A DNA stretch of 64,000 bases from the NCBI GenBank assembly GCA_030737835.1, contig JAUJYN010000034.1, positions 186,001 to 250,000 of the forward strand. The letters run 5' to 3'. Source of the stretch: Acorus gramineus. Lineage: Eukaryota; Streptophyta; Magnoliopsida; Acorales; Acoraceae. Position numbers and translations under genes: made by a program. Positions 1-12,943 of this stretch are shown one piece after another (within the stretch, counting starts at the first letter, position 1; each line of letters starts with the position of its first letter). The notes beneath the pieces were generated by a model. That model had not been told where the DNA came from and searched no databases. It saw nothing but the letters and a program-made list of their open reading frames with translations.

Positions 1-1642
1 ATACTCCCACGATCAGCACCCTCCGACGCATCGGAGGTATCAACAAATGGGGGCCCTTTGTCAGGACAACTTTCCAACGCCGGGGAGTCCCTACTCGGAT
101 CCAACGAAGGGGAGAAAACAGCCTACCCACACGGATACGATCCTCTTGGATCCGTCGACAACGATTTCTAACACTACTAATGTCATGAATTCTCAAGAAT
201 TCCTCCAGGGTGCATAACTAAGATGCGGGGAAACATATATTATAACAACAAGGTTATAATATTCTCTAAGGCATGCCTATAACAATATATTCTCATTGGA
301 TTTAAATAAATTAAACTAAATGGGAAACATGCGTAGGCCAAGGCTTTCCAAGCATGGGACATGGTGTCTAGGCATGTATGGGCCTCTATGCATGATATAT
401 GAATGTATATCCCTAGCATACAATGTCAAATATGGCATGGTTACATCATAGTAAAACATGCATTAACATAGATATCCACATATTAGCTAGGGGGCCCCAT
501 CGATGCGCAACACGCGTCTACGCGCGTCGAGCGCATCCCTAGAGAGGGGGGGGGGGATTGGAATCGAACCACTCACCAATATCTGGGACCTCGCGCATCC
601 CATCCGACGAGATCTACAGGGTAAGGGCATTCAATATGGTGAGTAAACTACACAAATATACATGAAATTTACTAGAAATACCAAATACTCGAACAAGCAT
701 GCATACGGACTCGCACGCATGCGAGCACGCACGTACGCACGCGAGTCCGAGTGCCCCGACACCTACCTGAACCCTCGGGCAGCCACACGCATGGCCCCCT
801 ACATGCGCACGCACACATACGCACGCACGCACGCCCCAGCACCCTCGGCACACTATCGCGCGCCTGACCGCGCGCCCAGACGCGCTGCCGCGCGCGCGCG
901 CACTACGCGTCCAGCCCGCGCGCCCTCGCGCGCACTGCGCGCCCCTGCAAAACCCCGCGCATGCCCAAGCACGCGCACGCACGCGCGCGCGCGCACTGGC
1001 CCCCAGCCCTGCTCCCAGGCGCACTGCCCCCCGCGCGCGCACGCTCCCGCGCGCCCGCTCGCACTCGCGCGCCCGCCTCGCGCGCACCCCCCACTCGCGC
1101 CAGCGCCCTCCTGCGCCCGCCTGTGCGCGCGCCTGCGCGCGCACGCGCGCAGACAACCCCTGCGGCGCCCAACCTCTTTTTAACCCTCCCCAACCCCTCA
1201 CACACAATCTAACCTTTATGCATAGCATGCATGAACACCCTAAGCATCCCAACAACCCTAAAAATCAAAAAAAGAAGGGGAAGAGGACTTACCAAAAGAG
1301 GGAAAGGGAAAGGGGGAGATGCGGGGCTCTCGACGCTCCCACGACCACCTCAACCACCACCACCACCACCACCTCTTCAGCCTCTCCTCAGCCTCCTTCT
1401 TGGCTGAAAATCAGGGGGGGAAGGATCATGAAAAAGGGAGCTTGAGAGAGGAGGATCAACAACAACACATGAACAAACCCTTCTCTTCTTCCTTCACCTT
1501 CTCCTTCTCTTCTCTTTGGGGATTAAACACAAACACTTTGGGGGGGCTTTGAAAGAGAGAAAGAGAGACAAGAAATGGACGTGGGATGTGGGAGAGAGAG
1601 AGAGAGAGATATTTTGGGGCACATAAATATCTAAAGAGGGAT
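1..1642 (-). repeat. Type B LTR fragment, both ends missing
   Basis: This segment aligns by eye with the type B LTR copies at 10740-12480 and 36130-37620, in the same orientation (sense strand is minus). It holds the GAATTC-rich block near 190, a GC-rich block of alternating purine and pyrimidine (about 690-1180), the predicted micro-exon at 577-613 and a GA-rich tract near 1590. The left end lies outside the window. The right end stops at about 1640, roughly 470 bp before the LTR terminus seen in other copies, where sequence of the older element H begins. Open frames here, on both strands, are rich in Arg, Ala and Pro and come from base composition; they are not genes. Confidence 0.8.
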
Positions 1643-2539
1643 GGAATTATTAGATCTATGTTAGATTATTAAAATTGAATTTTCTTTAATAAAGCTAGGT
1701 TTATGATTTATACAAATCCATAAGATGATAAGTTTTATTTGTTTTCAACTTTTACTAATTAATAGTTTATTTTTATAGAGAAAAATGTGTGTTTTCATGT
1801 TATTATATCAATTTTTGTTATTTTATTATTATTTTGAATTTTGTGGATGTTGTCTTTTTTTGTGTTTTGTCTTTTCTGATTTTGTCTTTTAGTGTCTGGT
1901 TAAATGGTAAATAGGTTTTTATTCTTTTCTTAGGTTCTATTTTCTTTTAAATGATTTATATGAGATTAGTTTTGCTGATTGGCTATTAATTATGATTAGG
2001 GAAATTAGGTATAGGCTTGAATTATAGGTTTTAATTAATAATTTATTTGGTCTATCTAGGTTGTAAATTTTGTTGCGAGCTTCATTCTCCGGACCTAGGG
2101 TCCATTTGAGGTGAGTGGGCCTATTGATTTATTTTGTGTGAGCTTTTGCGCTATAATGTTGAATTTCATATGCCAATCATATTTGCGTGGTATTATGTGT
2201 CATCCATGCATTTATATTGTGATAAATTTGCATGATTTGGATATTCTTTTCATATTGATCAAATTGCATTTTTATTGAATAAAGTTGCATGATTTAATTT
2301 TTTTCATCATGACAATTAATATAACATGAATATGCTATTTGTGTTTCAAGAATTAATAAACACATATATTGATGCGTATGTTTTTTTTTAGATAATTATT
2401 TGAATTAAGGATTTTGGTATTTTTGAGATTTTTGTAAAATTTAGGACTAGTGGAGAGAACCTAGTCCTAGGGGATTTTATCAAGATACATATCATGACAT
2501 ATTTCTGGAATAAATCCCCCCGTTGTATTTCACCTTTGG
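1643..2539 (+). repeat. Element H 5' LTR, first visible piece
   Basis: This AT-rich segment closely matches 38833-39680 in the H 3' LTR, including the shared stretch around CTAGTCCTAGG and the run of C before GTTGTATTTC. It ends at CCTTTGG, where a type A LTR begins. Roughly the next 200 bp of the H LTR, present at 39685-39895, are missing from the 5' copy. This suggests a deletion that accompanied, or followed, the insertions at 2540-18147. It contains no coding sequence. Confidence 0.8.
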
Positions 2540-3572
2540 TGTTATATATGTGTCACTTTTTACCTTCTGGTCACCATTGGAGCATTCTGGCAGTTTTTCA
2601 ACTTTTTCGTTTTTCGATCGGAACCGCTAAAATTTTAGACTTTTAGCTATCACCCTGAGCTTGAGGACTCCGATTGAAAATCTAACTGCATATTATGTGT
2701 GCTGGTGCCATTCCAAGCCACTCACGAAAATTTCATAGAATTCCGGTAACGTTTCAGAATTTCACAGTTCCGAATCGTATCCGGGTTTTGACCAATCGAA
2801 AAGAGACTTGACTTGGTCAAAGTTGACCCTTGACTTGGTCAAATGGTTTTGGTCTTTAGTGTGGTTGGGTTGACTAGGGTCAAATCTCATCTAAACCTAG
2901 CTTAACCTAATCTTTTTTTTCACTAAGTGTAAGTGTGAGTGGTGTGTGTGTGGTGTGTGTGTGTGTGCTTAAGTGTGGCCCCTTTAATTCCACGCCCATG
3001 AATAGAGCCCTCCCTATTCATCTTCTTCTCCACTTCAAAAGCTCTCTCTCATCTTCTCTCTTTTTCCTCCATATGATCTAGCTAGGGTGGTTAAAATCAA
3101 AAACCCTAGAAGGAGAAAAGATAGGTGAGGACCCGATCTATCTTCCTATGGTCTCGGATTCGAGTTCCCTCATGTGTGACCCCCTCTCATAGCCTCTTTT
3201 CTCCCCTGTTTTCAGCCCTTATTTGGCTGAGAGGGAGGCTTGGTGGTGGTGGTCTTGGAGGTGGCAAATCGGTGCGCGAAGAGCACCCGATCTTCCCTCC
3301 CTTCCCTTCCTCTCCTTGGGTGAGCTTCTTTCCTTCCTTTTCTTGTTTAGATGCATGTTTAGGATGTGTTTTTGGGTGTGCAAGGTGGGCATGAGTGGTT
3401 GGGGTGGGGGAGGGCTGAGGGAGGTGGTAGGGTTGGCTCGGGTGCATGCGGGCTCAGCGGCGCGCGCAGGCAGGTAGGCAGGCGAGCTACTGTCAGGCGC
3501 GCTGGGCGCGTGCGGTCGGGCGCGCTAGGGGCAGTGTGCGGCGTGCGCGCGGAGCGCTGCGCAGGGGCGCAG
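2540..3572 (+). repeat. Type A LTR, sense on plus strand, left part
   Basis: It starts with the type A terminus TGTTATATATG at 2540 and runs through the conserved U3 with the CGATCGGAACCGC block. A W-box cluster, a C/T-rich leader and a predicted splice donor (GTGAGC at 3320) follow, then the start of the GC-rich block. It is split at 3572 by the minus-oriented solo LTR 3573-10028 and continues at 10034. The five bases on its left (TTTGG) do not match those right of 18147 (TGGGG). Its true right end was lost by recombination near 10300. Confidence 0.8.
2790..2885 (+). promoter_or_regulatory. W-box (TTGAC) cluster in type A LTR U3
   Basis: Within about 100 bp there are at least eight TTGACC/TTGACT cores, counting both orientations. 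TTGAC(C/T) is the established binding core of plant WRKY transcription factors. Equivalent clusters occur at about 9665-9780, 16385-16500, 21095-21200 and 48075-48235. The full-length element at 21987-31368 and the solo LTR 5618-8677 lack the cluster. Location upstream of the C/T-rich leader fits a promoter role; binding itself is inferred. Confidence 0.55.
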
Positions 3573-6500
3573 TGTCACGCCCCGGCGTCCCCGGGACGCG
3601 GCAAGTGTATATATGATATCAGTCTAAACAGGAGTTTAATAACATACTCACACAACAGCTAAAATGATAACACAGACAAAAGCAGGGCTGATATGATATA
3701 TACACAAATAGCGGAAGCTAAAAGACTGAGTCTGTAATCCAAAAACATACTACAGACTCGATACATAATCAAATGTCCTGTGAGAGCCAATATATACAAA
3801 GACATCCAAATATAATACAAACATGTGCCAAGCACGGAGATAAAATACATACAATCAAGAAGGGATGCTGATAGCCTCTGAAACTCGCGGGACGTGGCGC
3901 TACTCCGCTACTGATGAAGTCCCTCGGGGAGCTCCTCCTCTAGATCCGACTCAGATGACACTGGGGAAAAATATTATGCGAGGGGTGAGCCACACGCTCA
4001 GTGAACAGCACAACCCATGCATCACAGCTTATATTAACCACAACCAGAGTTTTATTAATCAATCCACAAAATGGCAGGAACTACACAAATCCAGTGGGTC
4101 GCTATCGCCAACCCAACTACACCCTCACCCTCACCCCTCAATAGGTGACAAAGGATATAGGGACTTACAAACCAGTGGGTCGCTATCGCCAACTCACTAC
4201 ACCCTCACCCTCACCCCTCAATAGGTGACAAAGGATATTGGGACTTACAAACCAGTGGGTCGCTATATCGCCGACCCACCGCACCCTCACCCTCACATTT
4301 CAATATGGTGACATAGGATATTGGGACTGACTAGGCTGATGGTCACCCTTGGTCCACCGATAGTCTCTCCCCCCTCCGTAGGCCGTTTGGCCACCCCCAC
4401 ATTCAGCACAGTCCGTCCCAAATCAGGAGGTGCCTACTGATGGGAGCCCCTGCACGGGACAGCCTTTCCAACGCCGGGGTAGTCTCTACACGGATCCAAC
4501 GAAGGGAACAGATCAGCCTATCCATCGCATATGATCCACTCGGATCCGCAGACAACACATCACAACAACTACTCTAATGCCATGAATTCTTCAGAATTCC
4601 TCCAGGGCGCATAACCAAGATGCGGGGAACATTTATAATAATAATCATTAACAAGAGTTATAATTATAATTATTAACAAGAGTTATAATTATAATTATTA
4701 ACAAGAGTTATAATATTATTGGGACAAGAAACCTTGGGAGGGCAGCATGAGGTCCAGATACAGGACATCCCAACAACCAAACAAGGAACACGGAGTACCC
4801 TAGCCCGGGTCTCAATGTTGACCTCGCAAGGCCCCTCCCTATAATATTATCAAAGGCATGCAAAAAAATCATATACTAGCATTTAATTTAATAAATTAAA
4901 CTAGTAGGACGCATGCATAGGCCGAGGCTTCCTAGCATGAGAACAGGGTGACAGGATGCATGGCTCTTACACATATCCTAAGGGTGCAAGTCCCTAACAT
5001 ACAAAGTCTAGGATAGCATGCATACAACATTTTTATCATGCTTGCATGGATTATACATTACAACAAGTTAATATAAATCCATGGTGCCCCAGGGGAGGGC
5101 GGTACACGCCAAAGTGCGTATAACGCCTCCCTACTGGGTTGGATTGTCCCACTCACATATCACCGGGTCGTCGCGCGACCGTCCGCCAAGATCTGCAAGA
5201 TAGAGTAATCAATTCGGTGAGTAAAATACACAATACATCCAAAAACACAATAAAATACACAACACTCGGACAAGCGTACATACGGCCTGTACGCATACAA
5301 GTCCGAGCACTCTGACTCACTCCCGAACCCCCGGGCAGCCGCACGCACGGCCACCCGCCCCGGGCGCACAGCCGAGCCCCGGCCCGCGCCCCCAAACGCC
5401 CTGCCGAGCCCAGCCCGCACGCCCGGACACTCTGCCAAGACCTCCCGGGTGCACCGCGCGCTCCCTGCGCCCCAGCGCAGCAAATCGCGCGCACACCCAG
5501 CACCCCATCGCCGCATCCCACGCGCACCCCGCGCGCACCACCCGCTCGCATCACCCGCTCGCCCAGCCCAGGGTGCACCCGCGCGCACTGCACCCCAGCG
5601 CAGCGTCCCGCACGCGCTGTCACGCCCCAGGGCCGGCCGACCCCGGGACGCGGCAAGTGTATATATGATATCAGTAAACAGGAGTTCAATAATATACTCA
5701 CACAACAACTAAAATGACAACACAGATAAAAGCAGGGCTGACATGATATATACACCAAATGCGGAAGCTAAAAGACCGAATCTGTAATCTAAAAACATAT
5801 TACAGACTCGATACATAATCAACTGTCCTGTGAGAGCCAATATATACAATGACATCCAAATAATATACAAACACGTGCCCAAGCACGGAAAATAATACAT
5901 ACAAGCGAAAGGGATGCTGATAGCCTCTAATACTCACGGGACGTGGTGCTACTCCGCTACTGATGAAGTCCCTCGGGGAGCTCCTCCTCCAGATCCGACT
6001 CAGATGACACTGGAGAAAAATATTATGCGAGGGGTGAGCCACACGCTCAGTGAACAGCACAACCCATGCATCACAACTTATATTAACCACAACCAGATAT
6101 AATTAATCCACAATCACATTACTCAAGCCACAAAATGGCAGCAACTCCGCAATCCAGTGGGTCGCTACCGCCAACCCACTACACCCTCACCCTCACCTCC
6201 CAATGGGTGACCAAGGATATTGGGACTAACTACACTAAACCAGCGGGTAGCTACCGCCAACCCGCTACACCCTCACCCTCACCCTCAAGGGGTGACCAAG
6301 GATATTGGGACTTACAATCCAGTGGGTCGCCACATTGCCGGCCCACCATACCCTCACCCTCACCCTCAACAGGTGACCTAGGCTCTTGGGACTGACTAGG
6401 CTGTTGGTCACCCTTGGTCCACCGATAGTCTCTCCCCACTCCGTAGGTCGTTTGGCCACTCCCACATTCAGCACAGCCCTTCTACCAAATCAGGAGGCGC

Positions 6501-9500
6501 CTACTGATGGGAGCCCCTGTGCGGGACGACCTTTCCAACGCCGGGGTAGTCTCTAAAGGATCCAACGAAGGGAACAGAACAGCCTATCCATCGCATATGA
6601 TCCACTCAGATCCTCAGACAACACATCATAACAACTCTAATGTCCTGAATTCCTCAGAATTCCTCCAGGGCGCATAACCAAGATGCGGGGAACATGCATA
6701 ATAGTTATAACAAGGTTGGAATATTAACGGGGAAAGAACCCTTGGGAGGGCAGCGTGAGGTCCCGATATAGGACATCCCGACAACCAAACAAGGAACACG
6801 GAGTACCCTAGCCCGGGTCTCACCGCTGTCCTCGCGAGGCCCCTCCCCTATGATATTCGCTACTACAGGCTAATAATCACATGCTCGCATTTTATTTAAA
6901 TAAATAAACTAAATGGGAACATGCATCGGTCGGGGCTTTCCTAGTATGGAAACATGATAACAGGTGCATGGCTCTTATACGGGTCCTAAGGGTATAAGTC
7001 CCTAGCATACAAAGTCTAGGGTGGCATGCGTACTACAGATTATCATGCTTTCATAGCTTTTCATTTTAAACAGGTTAATATTTACTATGGTGTCCCAGGG
7101 GAGAACGGTACACTCCCAAGTGCATGTAACGCCTCCCTACTGGGTTGGATCGTCCCACTCACCGGAGATCGGGTCGTCGCGCGACCGTCCGTCAAGATCT
7201 GCAAGACAGTGTATTAATTTGGTGAGTAAAATCCACAAACACAATAAAATACCAAAAAATACATTAAAAATACTCTAAAAATACCCAACACTCGGGCAAA
7301 CGTACATACTGCCCGTACGCATGCTAGCCCGAGCACTGGGCTCACTCCCGCACCACCGGCAACCACCCGCACGGCCACCCGACCGCCCGGGTGCACCGCC
7401 GCGCCTCAGCCCGCGCACCCAGGCGCACCGCCGGCCCCTGCCCGCGCGCCCATTGCGCCCTGTCGCAGCAGCCCGTGCGCACCCCGCACTGGCCCGCGAG
7501 CACACTGCACGCCCCGCGCGCACAGCGCCTCGCCCCGCGCGCACCCTGCGCGCACCTCCCCTGCCTTGCCCCGCTCGCACTCCGCGCGCACCTCCCCTGC
7601 CTCGTCCCGCGCGCACTCCGCGCGCACAGCTCTCCGCACCAACCGCTCGGCCAGCTCCTCGCACCAGCACCTCGCACCAGCCGCTCGATCAGCACCCCCA
7701 GCACACCCGCGCACAGCGCCCAGCACGCGCGCCCTGCTGGCCTCCAGCTCCCCCCGAGCGCACGCCCGCGCGCGCCCAGCCTGCTGCGCTGCAGCCCGAG
7801 ACCACCCATCCACCTGCCAGCACTGCCAACCCATCCAGCGCGCCCAGCACGCCCCCTGCATCACCCGAGCGCACGCCCGCGCGCACGGCTACCTGATGCC
7901 TGCCTGCTGCGCCCGCCACCCTGCTCGGAACAGACCCCCAACCTGCCGAGCACCTCCACCACCAACCCTCGGTCTCCGACGGCCTCTGACCGCCCCCAAC
8001 CACCTCCGACAGCCTCCCACGGCCGCCGACCACCACCCCAACACAAAACCCCCTTCCTAGCATACATCTAAGCAAAAAAGAAGAGGAAAAGGAGCTTACC
8101 AAGGGGGAGGAAGAGGCGTCCGGATGCTCTCCGCGCACCGAATCGCTTCTCCAACGGTCTCCACCACCAAGACCAACTCTCACCTCCGATTTGGCTCGGA
8201 TCTGAGGAGAAGAGAGGGCGGATGGGAGGGCTAGGTTGGCCGGAATCGGGATTTGAAAGCACCGGGGTGTAGATCGGGACCCGATCTACACTTCTTGTGC
8301 TTTAGGTTTTTGGGTTTGAGGGCTCAAAAGGGAGAAAAGGAGAGAGGGAGAGAGAAAAACTTTTGGAAGGGATGATGAATAGTGTCCACCAACTTTTCTC
8401 ACCCCACTTATAAAGTCAACTCACTTAAAACCCGGATACGCCCCGGAACTGCGAAATTCTGGAAACGTTGCCGGAATTCGATGAAATTTTCGTGAGAGGC
8501 CTAAAATGGCACCAGGACACCAAATATGCAGTTAGATTTTTAATCGGAGTCCTCTAGCTCAGGACGATAGCTAACAATCCAAAAATAAGCGGTTCTGATC
8601 GAAAACCGGTAAAAATAAAAAAACTGCCAGAACGCTCTAACGGTTACCAGCAGGCTAAAAGTGACACATATATAACACGCGCACCTGCCCGAACTGCGCC
8701 CCACCGCAGCGCCCGCACACATGCCCTCTCACACTCCCCGCTCGCACCGACTGCTCGCCCTGCGCGCACTACGCCCCCTGCGCAGCACCCGCACACCACC
8801 CGCTCGTCCAAGCGCCCCTGCGCAGCGCTTCGCGCACACGCCGCGCATGCGCCCAGCGCGCCCGACCGCATGCGCCCAGCGAGCCCGTCAGCACGCGCCC
8901 AGCGCGCCTGCCCGCAGCTCGCCCGCCTGCGCCTGCCTGCCTGCGCCTGACCGCCTGCGCCTGCCTGCCTGCGCGCGCCGCTGCCCGCATGCGCCCGAAC
9001 CGAGCTCCACCCGCTCGCACGCCCGCGCGCACGCCCACGCTGCTCTGCCTGCGCCCGACAACGCCCAGCCCTGCCTGCCTGCCTACCCGGGACAGCCCAC
9101 CACCCTGCCCGAGACACCCTACCACCTTTCACTGGCCACCAATGGCCTCTAACCGCCTCCGACCGCCACCAACGGCCACCCACAGCCACCCACAACCACT
9201 CCCACTCAAAAACACCCTCCTAAACAATCATCTAAGCAAGAAAGGAAGGAAAGAAAGCCTTACCCAAGGAAGGAAAGGAAGGGAAGGGGAGTTCGGTTGC
9301 TCTCCGCCCACCAAAACACTTCTTCAAGGACCACCACCACTTCGATCTCACTCAGCCCTCAAACCAGCTGAAATCAGAGGAGAAAAGAGGGTGAGAGAGG
9401 GGGCAATACACACCGGAACTCGAATCCGAGACCACCGGTGGATAGATCGGATGAGATCTAACCTTTCTCTTCTTTGAGCTTTTGATTTTAACCCCTCTAG

Positions 9501-10028
9501 CTAGGTCAAAATCAAGAAAAAGAGAGAGGGGGAGAGAGAAAATCAAATGGGGAAGATGATGAATAGTGGAGGAGAAAAGATCTTGCTCACTTAAATAAGT
9601 TAATCCCCACTTAGATTAGGATAAGCTAGGTTAATTAGGGTTTAAGCTAGCATTAGAGAGGATTAAGTGGGATTTGACTTGGGTCAACCCAACCACACAA
9701 AAAAACAAAAGGGGTTGACCAAGTCATGTGCCCACTTTGACCAAGTCAACTCTCCCAATGACTTCTCGCTCGGTCAAAACCCGGATACGCCCCGGAACTG
9801 CAAAATTCTGAGACGTTACCGGAATTCGATGAAATTTTCGCGAGTGGCTTGGAATGTCACCAGGACACATAATATGCAGTTAGATTTTCAATCGGAGTCC
9901 TCAAACTCAGGACGATAGCTAACAGTCCAAGATTTTAGCGGTTCCGATCGAAAAATGAAAAAAAAACCGAAAAACTGCCACAATGTCCCAACGGTGACCA
10001 GAAGGTTAAAAGTGACACATATATAACA
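3573..10028 (-). mobile_element. Type A solo LTR (outer), TSD CGCAG
   Basis: On the plus strand it reads TGTCACGCCCC at 3573 to CACATATATAACA at 10028. Flanks 3568-3572 and 10029-10033 are both CGCAG, a 5-bp target-site duplication. A second solo LTR (5618-8677) sits inside; without it the LTR is about 3.39 kb. No internal domain, primer site or purine tract adjoins either end, so it is a solo LTR left by recombination between the two LTRs of an element. It contains three CCCTCACCCTCAC hairpin units (4090-4330), the conserved 110-bp module near 4735, the micro-exon 5157-5192 and a W-box cluster near 9665-9780. Confidence 0.93.
5618..8677 (-). mobile_element. Type A solo LTR (inner), TSD CGCGC
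   Basis: It starts TGTCACGCCCCAGG at 5618 and ends ATATATAACA at 8677 (3060 bp). The flanks 5613-5617 and 8678-8682 are both CGCGC. It landed in the GC-rich block of the outer solo LTR, which is itself nested in a plus-oriented type A LTR, so three LTRs of one family are stacked. Hairpin units lie at 6150-6390, the conserved module at 6730-6855 and the micro-exon at 7163-7198. The U3 (about 8400-8660) lacks the W-box cluster and keeps a TATA-like TTTATAAG on the minus strand near 8410. Confidence 0.93.
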
Positions 10029-10033
10029 CGCAG

Positions 10034-10300
10034 TGCGTGCGGTGTGCGCGGGGAGGCGAGCGGGCGTGCGCGCGGGGTGCGCGCGGGGTGCTGCGGCGGG
10101 GCGCAGTGTGTGCGGGTGTGTGCAAGAGGCGCTGCGTAGGGTCGCAGTGCGCACAGGTGCACCCGGGGCTGGACGCGCAGTGCGCGCGGGCGCGCGCGTG
10201 CGTGCGCCCGAGCGTGCGGCGTGTCTGGACGCCCGGGCTGGGGCGCGGCAACGTGCCTGGGCACGCGGGCAGGGGCGCGGCAGTGCGCCGGGCCGAGAGA
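10034..10300 (+). repeat. Continuation of plus-oriented type A LTR (GC-rich part)
   Basis: Immediately right of the CGCAG duplication the plus-oriented GC-rich block resumes (rich in GTGCGCGC-type sequence), as in the copy at 48750-49150. It breaks off near 10300, where minus-oriented type B sequence (CCGGGTAGCCTCTACC) begins. The rest of this type A LTR, about 1.3 kb in the intact copy at 47856-50473, is missing. The junction lies at no LTR terminus, so it reflects deletion or unequal recombination and not a simple insertion. Confidence 0.7.
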
Positions 10301-12943
10301 GCCCTCTCCCGGGTAGCCTCTACCTGGTATACTCCCACGATCAGTACCCCTCCGACTACATCGGTGGTACCTACGGATGGGAGCCCTCTGTCAGGACAGC
10401 TACAACCCGGCCTCTTCAACTCAGACAACCTTGGAAGTGAACATTCCATGTTCACAAAGCGAACCCCATGGAAAACAACTACCACTCTGGAGGAAAAGAA
10501 TATGCGAGGGGTGTGCCACACACTCAGTGAATGGCACAAACTATGCAACGCAACACCTATTAACCTTAAAATAATTACAGTCACTAAACGGGAGTAACTG
10601 TACAAGCTTGTGGGTCGTAACATCGCCGACCCACCACACCCTCACCCTCACCCTTTAGGGGGTGACATGGGCCTTTTGGGACTGACTAGGCTGTTGGTCA
10701 CCCTTGGTCCACCGGTAGCCTCTCCCACACTCCGTAGCTTACCTGGTATACTCCCACGATCAGCACAGTCCGATGCATCGGAGGTACCTACAGATGGGAG
10801 CCCTCTGTCAGGACAGCCTGTCTAACGCCGGGGATGTCACTACACGGATCCAACGAAGGGAAGAGAACAGCCTACCCACACGCATGCGATCCTCTTGGAT
10901 CCGTCGACAACGCTTCCTAACATTTCTAATGTCATGAATTCTCAAGAATTCCTCCAGGGCGCATAACTAAGATGCAGGGAAACATATATTATAACAACAA
11001 GGTTATAATATTCTCTAAGGCATGCTTACAACAATATAATCACATAATCCCATCTTGATTTAAATAAATTAAACTAAATGGGAACATGCATAGGTCAAGG
11101 CTTTCCTAGCATGAAACATGGTGTCAGGATGCATTTCCCTAGCATACAAGGTCTAATGTGGCATGGTTATATCATAGCAAAACATGCATAGATCAAGGCT
11201 TTTAAGTACAGGATATGGTGTCCAGCCATGTACGGGCCTCTATACATGATATATGGATGCATATCCCTAGCATACAAGGTCTAATATGGCATGGTTACAT
11301 CATATTAATCATGCATTAACATGGTATCTACATATTATAGCTAGGGGGCCCCATCGATGCGCGACGCGCGTCTATGCGGGTCGAGCGCATCCCTAGAGAG
11401 GGGGGGGGGATTGGAATCAAACCACTCACCTTACAACCCGGGACCTCGCGCATCCCATCCGACAAGATCTGCAAGGTAAGGGCATCGAATTTGGTGAGTA
11501 ACAACACAATTTACACATAGAAATCATTAGAAATACCCAATACTCGGACAAGCATGCATACGGGCTCGCACGCATGCGAGCACGCACGTACGCACGCGAG
11601 TCCGAGTGCCCCGACACCTACCCGAACCCTCGGGCAGCCACACGCATGGCCCCCCGCACGCGCACGCACGAATGCGCACGCACGCACGCACCCCAGCACC
11701 CTCGGCGCACTGCCGCGCGCCTACCCGCGCGCCCAGACGCGCTGCGCACGCGCCCGCACACTCGCGTGCGCCCACGCACACTGCGCGTCCAGCCCACGCG
11801 CCCTCGCGCAGCACCCCGCGCACGCCCCAGCACGCGCGCGCCCGCGAGCACTTGCGCGCACTCCCGCGCGCACCCCCGCTCGCGCCAGCACTCGTGCGCG
11901 TCTGCGCGCCCGCCAGCGCCTGCCAGCGCCCGCCTGCGCGCGCGCCTGCGCGCGCACGTGCGCAGACGACCCGAAACGCGCGCCCAGCCAACCCTTACCC
12001 CTTTTTAACCCTCCCCAACCTCTCACACACCCTAAACCAAATGCAAAGCATGCAAGACCTCCCCAACCATCCCAACAGCCCTTACAAATCAAAAAGAAGG
12101 GGAAAATGACTTACCAAAAGAGGGAAACGGAAAGGGGGAGGTGTGGGGCTCTCGACGCGCCCTCGGCCACCTCAACCACCACCACCACCACCTCTTCAGC
12201 CTCCTCAGCCCTCTATGGCTGCAAATCAGTGGGGGGGGGGAAATAGAGCATGAGAGGGAGCTTGAGAGAGAGGAGATCAACAACTACAACAACCCCTAGA
12301 CAAAGCTTCTTCACCTTCTCCTTCACTTCTCATTGGGACATTTTCACAAACACATGGGGGGCTTGAGAGAGAGGAAGAGAGGGCTTGAAGAAGGTTGACG
12401 TGGGGAAATGGGAGGGAGAGAGAGAGAAGAAGAGAGAGGAAGATATTTGTTGCAACAAATATCTAAAAGGGGAGTGGAAATGACCCAATCACCCTTTGAC
12501 TAGAAATTCTGCGCATGCTTCACTGGAACAGCCATAACTTCCTCAATGTAGCTCCGAATTGCACAATTTCAATTCCGTTGGAAAGCCAAGAGGATTATCT
12601 ACAACTTTCATGTTTATGCCAAGATCAAATAATCTCTCCAGCTATTCCGAAATTAGAGCTAAACATAGAGCAGGGCTGCTGCCAGAATTCTCATCCCCAG
12701 GGTATACTTGGAAAAATACCCATAACTTCTACTACAAGAATCCAGTTGATCTAATTCTACTTCTGTACGAAAGCTAACTCAAAACTGGACATCTCAAATA
12801 AAAATTATCATATTTAAACCTCTTCATCTTGGATTTTAACAAAATCAAATCCAAATACCAAATCAGGAATACATAACTTCTAGGAAAAAAATTATGTACC
12901 CAAATTTTTCAATTAGAGTGCTCCAAATGACACAGGCACAACA
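10300..12943 (-). repeat. Type B LTR lacking about 1 kb at one end
   Basis: It aligns with 35692-38093 of the complete type B solo LTR and ends at the genuine terminus GACACAGGCACAACA (12943). The TGTCACG end and about 1.06 kb next to it are missing at the 10300 junction. It holds a hairpin unit at 10610-10670, the micro-exon at 11430-11468, a GC-rich block (11560-11990), a predicted donor (GTAAG on minus near 12107) and the U3 (12480-12943). Open frames overlapping the GC-rich block run on both strands and are compositional. Confidence 0.8.

Noticed and set aside
556..570. Minus-strand GGTTCGATTCC resembles a tRNA B box
   Set aside because: No A box, cloverleaf or acceptor stem is present, and other copies read GGTTTGATTCC. 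It is part of the LTR intron region.
614..1255. Long open frames in the GC-rich block (both strands), repeated at 5153-5758, 7275-8183, 8644-9195, 11527-12246, 15151-15984, 19725-20820, 23619-24654, 29674-30953, 36778-37241 and 41193-42144
   Set aside because: The predicted peptides are Arg/Ala/Pro/Cys-rich, occur in several frames and strands at once, and the frame differs between copies of the same LTR. They follow from base composition and are not conserved proteins.
3865..4224. Open frame of 119 codons, also seen in related copies (5914-6102, 13833-14015)
   Set aside because: It runs through the hairpin units in the antisense direction of the LTR, stops at different places in each copy and has no recognisable domain.
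4110..4240. CCCTCACCCTCACC repeats look telomere-like
   Set aside because: The plant telomere unit is CCCTAAA; here the text is always inside an LTR hairpin unit and only two copies long.
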